Positions 1-9,757 are shown, counted from the first letter of the stretch. The stretch is DNA of 64,000 nt from Rufibacter roseus (GCF_001647285.1 NZ_LRML01000019.1:1-64000), one strand, 5' to 3'. The notes: generated from the letters alone by a model not told the origin. A program made the numbers and translations.

Positions 1-32
1 GCCTGTTTTCTGAAAAACAGGCTAAAAACGGG
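1..32. repeat. Intergenic palindrome copy 1 (cut by window edge)
   Basis: Inner arms CCTGTTTT and AAAACAGG around a short loop, followed by the outer arm ctaaaaacgg. The matching left outer arm is outside the window. It lies just beyond the 3' end of the ankyrin gene. Confidence 0.75.
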
Positions 33-57
33 GCTCATTATTAATGGTTAGAGTTAC

Positions 58-543
58 TTACTTCTGTAGCAATTCTATGGCCTCTTGGTTTCCTTGTTGG
101 TAGGCCAGGTCAAGTGCATTCAATCCGCGTACATCGCGCAGCGTTTGGTCGGCTCCAGCTTCAATCATCAGCTTTACCAGTTTATTGCGGCCAAATAAAG
201 TTGCATACATGAGAGCGGTTCCGCCGTTACCTGTCTGTAAATCTAACTCTGCGCCGTGTTCAATCAGAAGCTTGGCAATGTTTTCGTAGCCTTTAAAGCA
301 CACCCCCATTAAAGCCGTGTTGCCACCCAAATCCTGGATATTAGGGTCTGCGTTAGCCTCTAACAGCAGCTTTGTTGCTTCATAATGGTCATCGTAACAC
401 GATAGAATTAGTGGAGTAAACCCCTTGCTGTTTTGCATGTTGATGTCAATTCCTTCCTCAATCAGCTGTTTCAGATACGCAACATCGCCTTTGCGGGCGG
501 CGTCAAACAATAAATCTTCGGTAGCGGTAGAGTAAAATGTCAT
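58..543 (-). CDS. Ankyrin repeat protein
   Basis: A 161-residue protein made almost entirely of ankyrin repeats. About four to five ~33-residue units are visible, each with the G-x-TPL/TAL helix start and the LL-x-x-GAD/GAE turn (for example NSKGFTPLILSC, GGNTALMGVC, GGTALMYATL, GLNALDLAYQ). No signal peptide or membrane segment is seen, so it is probably cytoplasmic. Ankyrin repeats are protein-binding scaffolds, and nothing in the sequence identifies the partner. It is monocistronic as far as visible: the upstream gene is divergent and a palindromic repeat follows its stop codon. The family call is firm; the function is unknown. Confidence 0.9.
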   Translation of the reverse strand: MTFYSTATEDLLFDAARKGDVAYLKQLIEEGIDINMQNSKGFTPLILSCYDDHYEATKLLLEANADPNIQDLGGNTALMGVCFKGYENIAKLLIEHGAELDLQTGNGGTALMYATLFGRNKLVKLMIEAGADQTLRDVRGLNALDLAYQQGNQEAIELLQK

Positions 544-850
544 ATCTAGGTTGTTAAATGAATATTCAGGAAGTAAAAAGCGCTGTCATTCTCTTCTATT
601 GTAAATGTATATCAGAAAAAACGCATAAAAGAACCTGTCAGGCTAGGGTGTTCAAAGCCCAAAAACAGAATGTACGTAAACCAAGGCGTAACGTCTGAGG
701 CAATAACAAGAACTTTTTGTTTTAGTTATTAGACAGTAGGTTGAAAAGAGGGCTTTTAAATGACTAATTTTTGATTTTTTCCACGTAAAAGGGAATAAAA
801 AACCTTTTAAAGGGTTTAGTAAATAGAATACCAATCAGAAAGGAGTCCCC
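544..850. other. Divergent intergenic region, no gene
   Basis: This 307-bp stretch separates the divergent ankyrin and transglycosylase genes. The short reading frames in it show no recognisable protein. The only clear signal is an AAAGGAG Shine-Dalgarno sequence at 839-845, five bases before the ATG at 851, which is stronger than usual for this phylum. Confidence 0.5.
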
Positions 851-1771
851 ATGTCACAGCATATCTGGAAATTAGTTTGCCTTACTTTGGCCATAGTGTT
901 GGCTTTACAGCTTTGTAGCCAACAAGCAGCCCCTTCCTTTGAAGGAGAGAAAGAAGGTGCTAGTGGCGGCTTGGTTCATGATGGAAAGCTGTTCCGGTCG
1001 CCGGCTATGCCTGATGCCCTAACTTTTGCCGGAGAACCGGTTCCTCTGAATGTACCAGACGTAGCGGAACGCCTTGATCGCGAACTTCTGGCCAACAGCT
1101 ATATGCATACCAGCACCTTGCTAGGCTTAAAGCGGATGCAGCGCTACCTGCCAGAGATTCAGCAAATTCTGAAAGAGAATGACATTCCGGAAGATTTTAT
1201 TTATCTGGCTTTGGCAGAAAGCCTTTTCAGCCAGGTAACCTCTCCGGCTGGAGCCTCTGGCTTTTGGCAGCTCATGCCCGATACGGCCCGTGGATATGGC
1301 CTGTTGGTCAACAGCGAAGTAGATGAGCGGTACCATGTGCAAAAAGCCACATTAGCCGCCTGCCGCTATCTTCACTCTGCCAAGAAGCGTTTTGGTTCCT
1401 GGACTAATGCGGCCGCGGCTTATAACCGTGGTGTAGCGGGAATTGCCCGGGCTATGGAAAAACAGGGGGTAGACTCCTACTATGACCTTTACCTGAACGA
1501 CGAGACTTCCAGGTACATGTTTCGCATCTTAGCCCTGAAAGAGGTGCTGGGGAATCCGCAGAAATATGGTTTTGAGTTACCCGAAGAGCATGGTTACAAA
1601 CCTTTGGCCTCGCGTAAGATTACGGTTACCGCCAGTATTCCTGACTTACCCAAATATGCCCTTGAAAAAGGTACGAATTATAAAACCCTAAGACTCTACA
1701 ACCCTTGGATCAAAGGCTATAAACTAACAGTAGCACCAGGGAAGGAGTTTGTGCTGCAGTTGCCGGAGTAA
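851..1771 (+). CDS. Lytic transglycosylase, SLT domain (MltD-like)
   Basis: A 306-residue secreted murein-degrading enzyme that would cleave the MurNAc-GlcNAc bond to form 1,6-anhydro ends. The N-terminus is a hydrophobic signal with Cys22 in LALQLC, an imperfect lipobox, so it may be a lipoprotein. The SLT domain covers roughly residues 75-240. The family motifs are ALAESLF (catalytic Glu123), SGFWQLMP and AAAAYNRG. The C-terminal ~60 residues could be a degenerate LysM-like segment, but this is weak. The ATG at 851 is supported by an AAAGGAG ribosome-binding site. It stands alone, convergent with the next gene. Confidence 0.9.
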   Translation: MSQHIWKLVCLTLAIVLALQLCSQQAAPSFEGEKEGASGGLVHDGKLFRSPAMPDALTFAGEPVPLNVPDVAERLDRELLANSYMHTSTLLGLKRMQRYLPEIQQILKENDIPEDFIYLALAESLFSQVTSPAGASGFWQLMPDTARGYGLLVNSEVDERYHVQKATLAACRYLHSAKKRFGSWTNAAAAYNRGVAGIARAMEKQGVDSYYDLYLNDETSRYMFRILALKEVLGNPQKYGFELPEEHGYKPLASRKITVTASIPDLPKYALEKGTNYKTLRLYNPWIKGYKLTVAPGKEFVLQLPE

Positions 1772-1860
1772 ATAACCTTCTCACCAAACATTTTTTAGGT
1801 TATACCAGACAGATGCAGAAGGGTATCCGTTACGCTAAGCAGGTTGTATAGAATAAATGG

Positions 1861-1899
1861 CGTTTTAGCCTTGTTTTCTGAAAATCAGCCTTAAAACAC
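1861..1899. repeat. Intergenic palindrome copy 2
   Basis: CGTTTTAGCCTTGTTTT, loop, AAAATCAGCCTTAAAACAC. It lies between convergent genes and overlaps the last codons of the beta-barrel gene. Confidence 0.8.
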
Positions 1900-2475
1900 A
1901 AAACCCATACGTACAGACAGCCTTTTGAACGTATATTCATCTTGCCGAAAGCCGGAGTTCCACCACGTGATTTTAGAGGAGGCCTTTTGCATTTTGTAGC
2001 CTAGGCTAAAGACATACGCGGTGTTGTTGCCCGTTTTAACCGAAAGGCCAAGCGCTGGGTTCACCATCCATCCTCCTTTGTTCTCTGTTCGTTCAACCTC
2101 ACTGCTGAAGGTGGCAGAACCGTAGCCGGCATCTAGGCTGTAAAAGGGGCTAACGCGGGTGTTCAGAAGGGTGCCTCTCAGGCCTAGGCTAATGGGAGTA
2201 ATCAGCATGTTAGAATAGAAATCTGCCCCAACGGTAGTTCCCACGCTTAGCAAACGGTGCAGCTGGTATCCTCCAAAAATAGAGAAGGTAGGCGAGGTTG
2301 AAATGTCGTTGTAAGCGTTTGTTTTGAGGTCTTGGTACAAAAAGCCTATCTCCACCATACCCGTGAACTTTGAGGTGTTATTTCCCGGGGCAGAGGCTGG
2401 AGTTGAAGAGGTTTCCTGGGCCTGTGCTGAGCAAATGGTCAGCAACAGGCACCATAGTGTCAGTTGTTTCTTCAT
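1891..2475 (-). CDS. Outer-membrane beta-barrel protein
   Basis: A 194-residue protein with a cleavable signal peptide (MKKQLTLWCLLLTICSAQAQ). Alternating hydrophobic strands follow and end in ...LSVRMGFVF, whose terminal Phe is typical of outer-membrane barrels. The family resembles small OmpW/OmpA-like porin-type barrels of Bacteroidota. Ligand and role are unknown. It begins two bases after the stop of the upstream LVIVD-repeat lipoprotein gene, so the two are almost certainly co-transcribed and may act together at the outer membrane. Confidence 0.8.
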   Translation of the reverse strand: MKKQLTLWCLLLTICSAQAQETSSTPASAPGNNTSKFTGMVEIGFLYQDLKTNAYNDISTSPTFSIFGGYQLHRLLSVGTTVGADFYSNMLITPISLGLRGTLLNTRVSPFYSLDAGYGSATFSSEVERTENKGGWMVNPALGLSVKTGNNTAYVFSLGYKMQKASSKITWWNSGFRQDEYTFKRLSVRMGFVF

Positions 2476-2477
2476 GT

Positions 2478-3770
2478 TTAAGCTCCGGCCGGCACTACTG
2501 GTATTTTGCTCATGAGGGTGATGTTGGCAGGGTCACGGTAGTCATATTGGTACAGACCATCTTTTCCGATCATCATGAGAGTGTTGCCCAGCGGAATCAC
2601 ATCAAAAGCGTCTTGGTTTTTGTAATGCTTCAAGAGGTTTTCGTTCAGCTTGAGCGGATTTTTGATGTCGAATACTTTCAAACCAAACTGGCCTTCGCAC
2701 AGAAACAAAGTAGATTGGTCTATGCCCAACCCGTGCGGATTCTGCATGGGGAATGTTTTAACCAGTTGCGGGCTACGTGGGTTGCTGATGTTGATGAGTT
2801 CCAGCTGGTTTGAGAAGCCTTGGCAAGCGGTGCCTGACCGCAGAGTTACATAGGCTAAGTCACCGTCTACCACCACTGGGTCACAGGCGCTCACGTGGGC
2901 ATAGGTGGAAAGGTGTTGTGGACTGGCCGGGTTGCTGTTGTCATAGATGTGCATGCCATTGTTAGAGCCAATAAACAGCATGTTCTGGTACGGGAATATA
3001 GTTTCAATGCCCCACGGTAGGCTAATTTTCTGGCCCTTCTGTGGGTTTGCCCCGCTGCTGATGTCAAACAATTGTAGAGAAGCCTGCCCAACGGTATATA
3101 AATGATTGCCGGTAATAGTAAAGCGTGCCATAGAGCCACCTTTGCCTACGCTACCACCTGGTGATCCAGACTCTGACGATGAAGCGGTGTTAAAAACATT
3201 GCCTCTGGTTTCAAAGAAGATGCCTCCGGGAGCTCCGGTGCTGCAGTCTGAGCTATAGGGTTTGGTTACTACTTTCTCGTCATAGCGGGCCAGGAAAGTC
3301 TCATTATTACTGTTGAGTTGGTAGCCATACAGGTCAAACACGTCTTCCACCCGGTTTACCAGTGTTACGGCGTTAGGCTGTGAAATATTCAGCACTACCA
3401 TATCAATGTAGCTGTCAGCGTATAACAGATTGTCTTTTACGGCCATGTCTACGTTGCCGGGTATGGCCACAAAGCCCACTGGTTTGGGGGTGGCTGGGTT
3501 CGTGTTATCAATGATATGAATGCCTTCCTGCATTTCATTCACGAACAGGTAATGACCAAACGCATAGATTTTTCCGGGATTCTGTAGCGCCCGTACCGGC
3601 TCAACTTTTACCGAACTCCGCAGTTCGGTTTTAGTCATCATCACCGGGGTGTATTCTACATACGTGATAGTAGATTCACACTCATCGGTGCAGGAGCTCA
3701 GCAGTAATCCGCAACAGGCAATGAGGGCCAGTAGCTTTTTTGGCAGAATGCGTAAAGTTGTAAGCTGCAT
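2478..3770 (-). CDS. LVIVD-repeat lipoprotein
   Basis: A 430-residue predicted lipoprotein. The signal ends in the lipobox LLLSSC with the lipidated Cys near residue 27. The mature part contains repeated HxYVNE/GIHIIDNTNP, GMHIYDNSNPASP and LELINISNPRSP units typical of LVIVD repeats, which fold as a beta-propeller. Such proteins are common surface lipoproteins in Bacteroidota with no assigned biochemical role. It is the first gene of a pair with the beta-barrel gene two bases downstream. Confidence 0.85.
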   Translation of the reverse strand: MQLTTLRILPKKLLALIACCGLLLSSCTDECESTITYVEYTPVMMTKTELRSSVKVEPVRALQNPGKIYAFGHYLFVNEMQEGIHIIDNTNPATPKPVGFVAIPGNVDMAVKDNLLYADSYIDMVVLNISQPNAVTLVNRVEDVFDLYGYQLNSNNETFLARYDEKVVTKPYSSDCSTGAPGGIFFETRGNVFNTASSSESGSPGGSVGKGGSMARFTITGNHLYTVGQASLQLFDISSGANPQKGQKISLPWGIETIFPYQNMLFIGSNNGMHIYDNSNPASPQHLSTYAHVSACDPVVVDGDLAYVTLRSGTACQGFSNQLELINISNPRSPQLVKTFPMQNPHGLGIDQSTLFLCEGQFGLKVFDIKNPLKLNENLLKHYKNQDAFDVIPLGNTLMMIGKDGLYQYDYRDPANITLMSKIPVVPAGA

Positions 3771-3976
3771 AGTTGGTGTATTTGGTTGTTAGTTTAGACA
3801 ATTGATCAGAATCTACTTTACTAACAAGAGCCCAAAAGATATGCATTAGTTGCACGCCCTTTCACTTATCCTATATTAAAATATTTAAAAAAGCCTTGCC
3901 CACACTTTTTTAGGTTTTCGCTTTGGTATGCTCACCGGCATAGGTTCAGAAAAGGTGCTGTTCTATTTCTGTTGCG

Positions 3977-4426
3977 TTAGCCGGCGGTACTAAGCTGGTT
4001 CGTAATGTCATCAATTACTTCACCTGCAAATTGCTGGGCAATCTGGTCAAGTTCAGGATTCGTCCATGGCTGAAAATACCTTTTCTCTTGCCATTTTGTA
4101 TGGAGGTCTGGGCCAACGGAATAGGTGGTATGCTCTAAATGGAAGATCAAGTCTTTGGCTACGTCAAACGCTGATATCCCTGGTCTCTGAAAACCTATGA
4201 GCTGTAACCGTAGTCCCATCCGGGCAACGTTGCCATTTTCCAGACTCAATTCTTTCTGGCTGGGATTTTGGCGGTCTTTGGTCCAGGTGTCTACTACTTT
4301 CTCCAGCCGGAAATCATCAAACATAGGTATCACTTCCGCCAAGTTTTGGTATACTTTTTCAGCTAGTTTAGGAAGAATCTGATTATGTATGTGTAGCAGT
4401 GAGTCTCTGTCTTTGGTGTCTGACAT
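3977..4426 (-). CDS. Conserved hypothetical protein
   Basis: I do not recognise this gene. I place the start at 4426, giving a 149-residue protein beginning MSDTKDRDSLLHIHNQ. A longer in-frame start at 4540 would add 38 residues that look like translated intergenic DNA. The protein is mostly alpha-helical and charged, without signal peptide or membrane segments, so it is probably cytoplasmic. It has no operon partner: a hairpin terminator separates it from the subtilisin gene upstream. Confidence 0.65.
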   Translation of the reverse strand: MSDTKDRDSLLHIHNQILPKLAEKVYQNLAEVIPMFDDFRLEKVVDTWTKDRQNPSQKELSLENGNVARMGLRLQLIGFQRPGISAFDVAKDLIFHLEHTTYSVGPDLHTKWQEKRYFQPWTNPELDQIAQQFAGEVIDDITNQLSTAG

Positions 4427-4546
4427 AAATTGAATTATTGGGAGGTGGAATGCAAGTAACCTGCCAAGGCCACAAAACTTGGGAATCTGTTTTGGGTCTG
4501 GTTTTTCAAAATTAGCATAAAAACGACAACCTGAAGGCATGAAAAA

Positions 4547-4574
4547 AAAGCCTTACCAAAAGGGTAAGGCTTTT
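4547..4574. terminator. Rho-independent terminator hairpin
   Basis: AAAAGCCTTACC and GGTAAGGCTTTT form a stem of about 11-12 bp around a short A-rich loop. On the minus strand it ends in a T run and sits 25 bases after the subtilisin stop codon. The A/T tails on both sides could let it act in both directions. Confidence 0.85.
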
Positions 4575-4598
4575 CTGAGGCATGAAGAATATGAATAA

Positions 4599-7352
4599 TT
4601 ACTGAGTCAGAATTATTTTCTGGCCTATGGCTTTTCCGCCGGTAGATACTCTGTACAGGTAAGTGCCAGTTGGCAGGTTTTGACCATTGAAAGGTACAGA
4701 GTAAGAGCCTGCTGCTTTTTCTTCTGCTACCAGAGTGGTGATTTTATGCCCTCGGGCATTGTATACCTCAACCGTTACAAAGCCGTCCTGTTCAACAGCA
4801 TAAGAGAGCGTGGTAGTACCTCTGAAAGGGTTAGGGTAAGCATAGTTGCGTGCCTCTGCGGCTGGTGCCATGGCCTGAGCGGCGCTGGAAGAAGTGGCAG
4901 CGGGTTGGGTGGCGGCATCCCAATTGGTGTGGGTGCGGGTGACAATGACGGCAAACTCGGCGCGGGTAACTTCTTGCAACGGTTTGAAAGAGGCGTGCAG
5001 GGTAGGGAACAGATCAAGCGGGCCTTGGGTAACGGAATAGTACGCGTTGATTAAGTTCAGTTCCAAAGCTACGCTTACATATCCTTCCAGCCCAGCCGGA
5101 ATAGAGGAGGCGTCTTCAATTGGATAGGATTTGCCGTTAACTGTCACTGAAACTTGTTTGCCGTTGCGAGAAAGCGCTGCCTCCTGCAACCCTAATGCTT
5201 GTACCAAAGAGTACGCTACCTCCGCCCGGTTCACGTTTCCGTTGGGGTTGAACTTTCCGTTGGCGGCAGGAGTCATTACCCCATTGAATTCTTGGGTGCG
5301 GTCACGCAAGGCGGCGCCTTTGGCTAGTACAGACTCAGCCAACAGTAATTGAGCTCCACTCACATCGGATACTGAAACAGCACCGTTCGTAGGCATGAAC
5401 TGGCGTACCGCCTGCCCCATCATCAGATAATCTGCTAGCTGAATCCGTTTCAGTTTTTCATTAGGCTTAAATCCGTTAGACAGGGCATCTACCAGCCTTG
5501 CTGAGACAGCCATTTTAATAGAAGCTTCCGCCGGATGCCCGGTTATGTCATTCAGTCCGCTGGTGCCGGTAACTTGTGATACAGATAAAGTGCCCGCAAT
5601 GGTTTCTGGCAAGGCAATGCCGTTTAATCCTTCCGCCTTTAATGTCCAGGTGCCGGCCTCAGGGGCTGCCACGGCCATGCCGCGGTCATAATACAGGGCA
5701 AAAGCTACCGGAATACCAGATCTGTATTGTTGGCCGCTAGGTGACAGCAGAATTAGGTTCACCGGATTTCCAGTTAGGCCTAACAAGCCAGTGGCATTAA
5801 ACTTAGCTTCCAGGCTGTTGGTGCCTGGCGCCACATGGAAAGTAATTTGGTTTGTGGCAGGGGTGGCAGGGTTGTAGTTAATGCTGAAGCCTTGGGTTTC
5901 CGTTGAGGTGTTTACGCTGCTGTTAAAGCTTCTGGTGTAGTTAAGGGTGGCTCCAAAGGCAGTGTTGCGGTAAATGTGGTCAATGGCGGCATAGGCGTTT
6001 ACATATCCGGCGCCCACTTCCCATGATGCCCGGTTAGGTATGTTAGTGGCTGTTTTCTGTAAAATGACTTTTACCTGTGCCGGAGAAAGTGAGGGCTGTG
6101 CTTCCAGCATGAGGGCCACAATACCAGCCACGTGGGGCGTAGCCATAGACGTACCGCTCATATGGGTGTAGAACGGAAGGTGGGCTGGGGATAATTCAGC
6201 GGCATCCATTTCAGCGGCCAGCGATGAAACTGGGGCAATGGCTCTGGTGGAGATTACGTCTACCCCTGGAGCCACTAACGTTGGTCGGTTTTCATAGCTC
6301 CAGCTTTCGCCGTCTACCGTGAAAGAACCGCCTTCGCCTTCTACGCCTCTTGATGAGAAATCAGCCAGACGGCCATATTTATCACCGGCGCCAACAGAAA
6401 TTACCCAGGGAGCAATGGCGTAAGGGTTGTGTGTGTCTGAGCTGGGGCCATCGTTGCCCGCAGCAAACACGGAGATAATTCCTAGGTCATAAGCTTTTTT
6501 GGAGGCAATATTTACCGGATTAGCCGGGTCAAAGTCGCCGCTGGTTCCCCAGGAGTTGCTGATCACTCGTATTCCATACTGAAACTGGTGCGTAAGGGCG
6601 TAGTCGTAACCACCCAGTGCATCTAAAATGAAAAGTGCTCCGCCTGAGCCGTAGCCAATGAGAGAAGCTCCGGGAGCTACTCCGGCATACAAACCATTAG
6701 ACATGGCACCGTTGCCTCCAACTGTACCCGCGCAGTGAGTGCCGTGGCCAGAGTTAGTGTCAGTGTTCGGTACATTCTCCAGGTAAGTCACAGGTAACAA
6801 GGTAGACAAGGCGTTTAAGTTGGTGGTACCCATTACATTTTGTACGAGGTGGGTGCCTAGTTCAATGTCTGAGTGGGTGCCGTCTACGCCACTGTCGTTG
6901 ATCATGACACCCACACCTTTGCCAGAAACTGGCATGCCGTTGTTACGCGCCATGATTTCTTTGTCGGTCCGGAGACGCTGCACCCCTGTAAGATGTGTGT
7001 CGTTGTTGTTAAAATAACTTAACTTCTTGTTCAGGAAAACAGAACGGACGTGCGGGCTTTGGGCAAGAGCTTCTACTTGGGCGGCAGTGGCAAGAATGCC
7101 TGCCATTGGTAACTTCTGAAGGGTAATGCCTTGGCTTATGCCCAGCGACTTGAGGAGCTGGAGATGAAGGGCGGAGGGAGCACCGTCTCCATGAAAGGTA
7201 ACCACTACCTGTGCTGGGGTGGTAGAGCTTTGTAGTACCTGTAGCAGTTGCTTGTCAATAGTGGCTTGAGCAAAGGCAGTGGTGCCTGCTAACAGAACAA
7301 GAACGAAGAGACTTACCAGTTTCTTCTTGATTGGGGGGTAGACTTTGAACAT
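4599..7352 (-). CDS. Secreted S8 subtilisin-like protease with T9SS sorting domain
   Basis: The chosen start at 7352 gives MFKVYPPIKKKLVSLF, a proper signal peptide; an in-frame ATG at 7418 would only add 22 unlikely residues. The 917-residue protein has a propeptide (about 30-110) and an S8 catalytic domain with Asp153 (INDSGVDGTH), His203 (SGHGTHCAG), oxyanion Asn300 (AAGNDG) and Ser402 (MSGTSMATPHVAG). A beta-rich segment follows, then a region with RAE signatures (NRAEVAYSLV, TRAEFAVIV) resembling S-layer-homology repeats. It ends in a type A T9SS sorting domain (YAYPNPFRGTTTL...GTYLYRVS). Secretion through T9SS to the surface or medium is the expected fate. The substrate is unknown. Confidence 0.92.
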   Translation of the reverse strand: MFKVYPPIKKKLVSLFVLVLLAGTTAFAQATIDKQLLQVLQSSTTPAQVVVTFHGDGAPSALHLQLLKSLGISQGITLQKLPMAGILATAAQVEALAQSPHVRSVFLNKKLSYFNNNDTHLTGVQRLRTDKEIMARNNGMPVSGKGVGVMINDSGVDGTHSDIELGTHLVQNVMGTTNLNALSTLLPVTYLENVPNTDTNSGHGTHCAGTVGGNGAMSNGLYAGVAPGASLIGYGSGGALFILDALGGYDYALTHQFQYGIRVISNSWGTSGDFDPANPVNIASKKAYDLGIISVFAAGNDGPSSDTHNPYAIAPWVISVGAGDKYGRLADFSSRGVEGEGGSFTVDGESWSYENRPTLVAPGVDVISTRAIAPVSSLAAEMDAAELSPAHLPFYTHMSGTSMATPHVAGIVALMLEAQPSLSPAQVKVILQKTATNIPNRASWEVGAGYVNAYAAIDHIYRNTAFGATLNYTRSFNSSVNTSTETQGFSINYNPATPATNQITFHVAPGTNSLEAKFNATGLLGLTGNPVNLILLSPSGQQYRSGIPVAFALYYDRGMAVAAPEAGTWTLKAEGLNGIALPETIAGTLSVSQVTGTSGLNDITGHPAEASIKMAVSARLVDALSNGFKPNEKLKRIQLADYLMMGQAVRQFMPTNGAVSVSDVSGAQLLLAESVLAKGAALRDRTQEFNGVMTPAANGKFNPNGNVNRAEVAYSLVQALGLQEAALSRNGKQVSVTVNGKSYPIEDASSIPAGLEGYVSVALELNLINAYYSVTQGPLDLFPTLHASFKPLQEVTRAEFAVIVTRTHTNWDAATQPAATSSSAAQAMAPAAEARNYAYPNPFRGTTTLSYAVEQDGFVTVEVYNARGHKITTLVAEEKAAGSYSVPFNGQNLPTGTYLYRVSTGGKAIGQKIILTQ

Positions 7353-7978
7353 AAGGTGTTGTTTGGTGAAGGGTGGATTAGGAAAGCAGTGCGGGGCAGT
7401 GGGGGAGCTGCCCCGCACCTCAGTAGCTGTCGCCTTTACCTGTGCTTCTTTTGTGCCGAAACATTCAAGAAACTTATGGGTTTTAAGGGTAGGGCTATGA
7501 TTGCTTTTTCACCAATACCACAATGTTCTGTCGAAGGTTTGGGAATAAGTGGTGGTAAAAGTAACTAGGACTAAAATGTAATCTTATATAATTTTTATTG
7601 TATTAATATCTTTTTAGTATTTTTATGTTAAGTAGGGATAGAGTTGTAACAGGTGATTTGACAAATATTATTTTCTGGTTTTTGCAGTGGTAAAGCAGGT
7701 CTAGCCCTAAGCTTTCTGTAGAAAATATGTTAAGTAGAAGGTGGGATGGTATCAAAAACAGGTATGAAAATTTTTGAGATTTACATATAATTTTAAGAAC
7801 ATCTAGTGCGCCAATGTTCTGTTATTGACTGTAAGCATAGGTAAAGGGGCATTTTGTAAAGTTCGGTTATAGGTAGCGATAATGCAGTTAATATTCCATT
7901 CTTCCGGCTCTGGCAAGTAGAGTCAGTAAACCGATAAGCTCTTAATATATCATAGTACCCATCTGTTTGAGCCAGGTG
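7353..7978. other. AT-rich intergenic region, no gene
   Basis: About 625 bp between two minus-strand genes. I see no convincing reading frame, RNA gene or member of the palindromic repeat family, unusually for a gap this long in this window. Part of it is very AT-rich (about 7570-7680). The promoter of the subtilisin gene should lie here, but I found no clean TAnnTTTG box close to the start. Confidence 0.4.
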
Positions 7979-9289
7979 CTACCTCGCTTTCTCCACCTTC
8001 ACCTTTTTCCCTTTTAATTTTTCTGCGCCCAGCAATGGTAGCGCTTTGTCAATCTTCTGCCGGTTAACAGCCACATAGGCAGCGTGATCTTGTAACTCTA
8101 TGCGGCCCAGGTCGGTTTTTTCAAGCTTGCCTTTTTGTAGTATCCAACCCACAATGTCTACTTTGTTCACTTTGTCTTTTTTGCCGGCGCTGATGTACAG
8201 AGTTTCCCATGGAGAGGGTGGAGGTGGGGAAGCCTGAGCTGGTAAATGTTCTGGGGTTGGTGTAGTGGAAAGATACGCTGGCCTTTCACCTTCGTGGAGG
8301 AGGAGGTAAGCTGTGCCCTTGGCGTGCATGCGGGCTGTGCGGCCGTTGCGGTGTATGAATGCCTGCGCGTCAGGTAACTGGTAATGTACTACGTACTCCA
8401 CTTCAGGTATATCTAAACCGCGGGCAGCCAGGTCTGTGCTGAGAAGTAAATGATAGGTGCCGTTCCTGAATTTCATGAGCGTGCGCTCCCTGTCCGGTTG
8501 CTCCAGACCTCCATGAAACACACCATGCGCCAACTTCTTTGAGCGGAGGAAAGAGCTGACTTCTTCAACGGCATCGCGTTGGTTACAGAAAACAATGGTG
8601 GGTCTATTCCCAATTTTGCAGAGCAAACGGTAAAGGGGAGAAAGCTTTTCTTTTCCGGTTACGGCTACAGACTTCAGTTGTATTTCCGGGGCGCTGCTAG
8701 AGTCTTGCAGGAAATTGACGGTTTCCGGATTCCGTAGTCCGGTGAAATCTGGAATAGTTTCCATGGCTGTCGCTGAGGTAAGAAGCCTTCTGTTGACATG
8801 CGGAAGCTCCCCAATAATAAACCCCATGTCTTCCTGAAAGCCCATCTCCAAAGCTTTGTCAAATTCGTCTAACACCAACGTGTGAATAGAAGAGGTGTTT
8901 AACTGGTGTTCGCGCAAATGCGCTGCTATTCTGCCGGGTGTGCCAATAAGAACTGCCGGCGGATTGGCCAGGCTTTTTTTCTCCTCGTACATAGCATGGC
9001 CACCATAGAAGCAATCTACCTTCACGCCCAGGCCCATTTGTTGCAGCACCTGTTCAATTTGCAGCGCCAACTCTCGGGTAGGGGCCAAAATAAGGGCCTG
9101 TATGCCTGGCAACGCAGGTTGTAACCGTTCTGCCAAAGGCAGCAGGAAGGCCAGGGTTTTGCCAGAGCCGGTAGGTGACAGCACCACCACATCGTGCTTT
9201 TTGGCAGCCTGTAGCGTGGCTTCCTGCATTTCCGTGAGCTGTGTGATTTTGAGCTTGTCCAGTATCTTCTGCTGCATGTTTTCTTCCAT
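7979..9289 (-). CDS. dbpA: DEAD-box RNA helicase, DbpA-like
   Basis: A 436-residue ATP-dependent RNA helicase. The sequence shows the Q motif region, motif I (SPTGSGKT), Ia (PTRELALQ), II (DEFD rather than DEAD), III (SAT) and VI (HRNGRTARM). The C-terminal ~75 residues (ETLYISAGKKDKVNKVDIVGWIL...) match the DbpA RNA-binding domain, which in Escherichia coli targets helix 92 of 23S rRNA during 50S assembly. It is shorter than typical DbpA (~457). The start ATG at 9289 gives MEENMQQKIL. It is monocistronic, with two palindromic repeats in the upstream region. Confidence 0.88.
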   Translation of the reverse strand: MEENMQQKILDKLKITQLTEMQEATLQAAKKHDVVVLSPTGSGKTLAFLLPLAERLQPALPGIQALILAPTRELALQIEQVLQQMGLGVKVDCFYGGHAMYEEKKSLANPPAVLIGTPGRIAAHLREHQLNTSSIHTLVLDEFDKALEMGFQEDMGFIIGELPHVNRRLLTSATAMETIPDFTGLRNPETVNFLQDSSSAPEIQLKSVAVTGKEKLSPLYRLLCKIGNRPTIVFCNQRDAVEEVSSFLRSKKLAHGVFHGGLEQPDRERTLMKFRNGTYHLLLSTDLAARGLDIPEVEYVVHYQLPDAQAFIHRNGRTARMHAKGTAYLLLHEGERPAYLSTTPTPEHLPAQASPPPPSPWETLYISAGKKDKVNKVDIVGWILQKGKLEKTDLGRIELQDHAAYVAVNRQKIDKALPLLGAEKLKGKKVKVEKAR

Positions 9290-9341
9290 ATTGGGTAAAG
9301 GTAGTCAATTAAGGGCTGCCCTTATGAGCTGTGTACGCTGC

Positions 9342-9381
9342 CGTTTTGCGCCTGTTTTCTTAAAATCACACCTAAAACAGG
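9342..9381. repeat. Intergenic palindrome copy 3
   Basis: CGTTTTGCGCCTGTTTT, loop, AAAATCACACCTAAAACAGG. It lies upstream of the DbpA-like gene. Its right inner arm is degenerate. Confidence 0.7.
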
Positions 9382-9430
9382 AATTATGTAGGCAAATCGA
9401 CAGGCGAAGGTAATATGCTAGACCTGCTAT

Positions 9431-9467
9431 GTTTTTAGCTTGTTTTCTGGAAAAGAAGCCGAAAACG
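9431..9467. repeat. Intergenic palindrome copy 4
   Basis: GTTTTTAGCTTGTTTT, loop, AAAAGAAGCCGAAAACG. A second, diverged copy about 50 bp from copy 3 in the same divergent intergenic region. Confidence 0.7.
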
Positions 9468-9757
9468 AGGTGAGAAGCTTCTAAGATCACCATGCCTGCA
9501 TGAGATTTTTTTCCTGAACATTTCTATCAACTTCTGTAAACTTTAGTTATTTCAGTGCGACTAATGCAGGTGTATGAGCTGCCGAACTGCAATGTTTTCT
9601 AGAGATACTACTGTGAGGGCGTTGCAAAAAGAGGTATATTGGGGCAAGTAAACGTTAGGGTAGAGCGTTATTCTTCAGGACGAGGAAGCGTAACGCCAGC
9701 AGGGTTTCTGCCAAAGAAGAATCTATTATCTAGACCAGAAAAGCGAATAAGAATATT

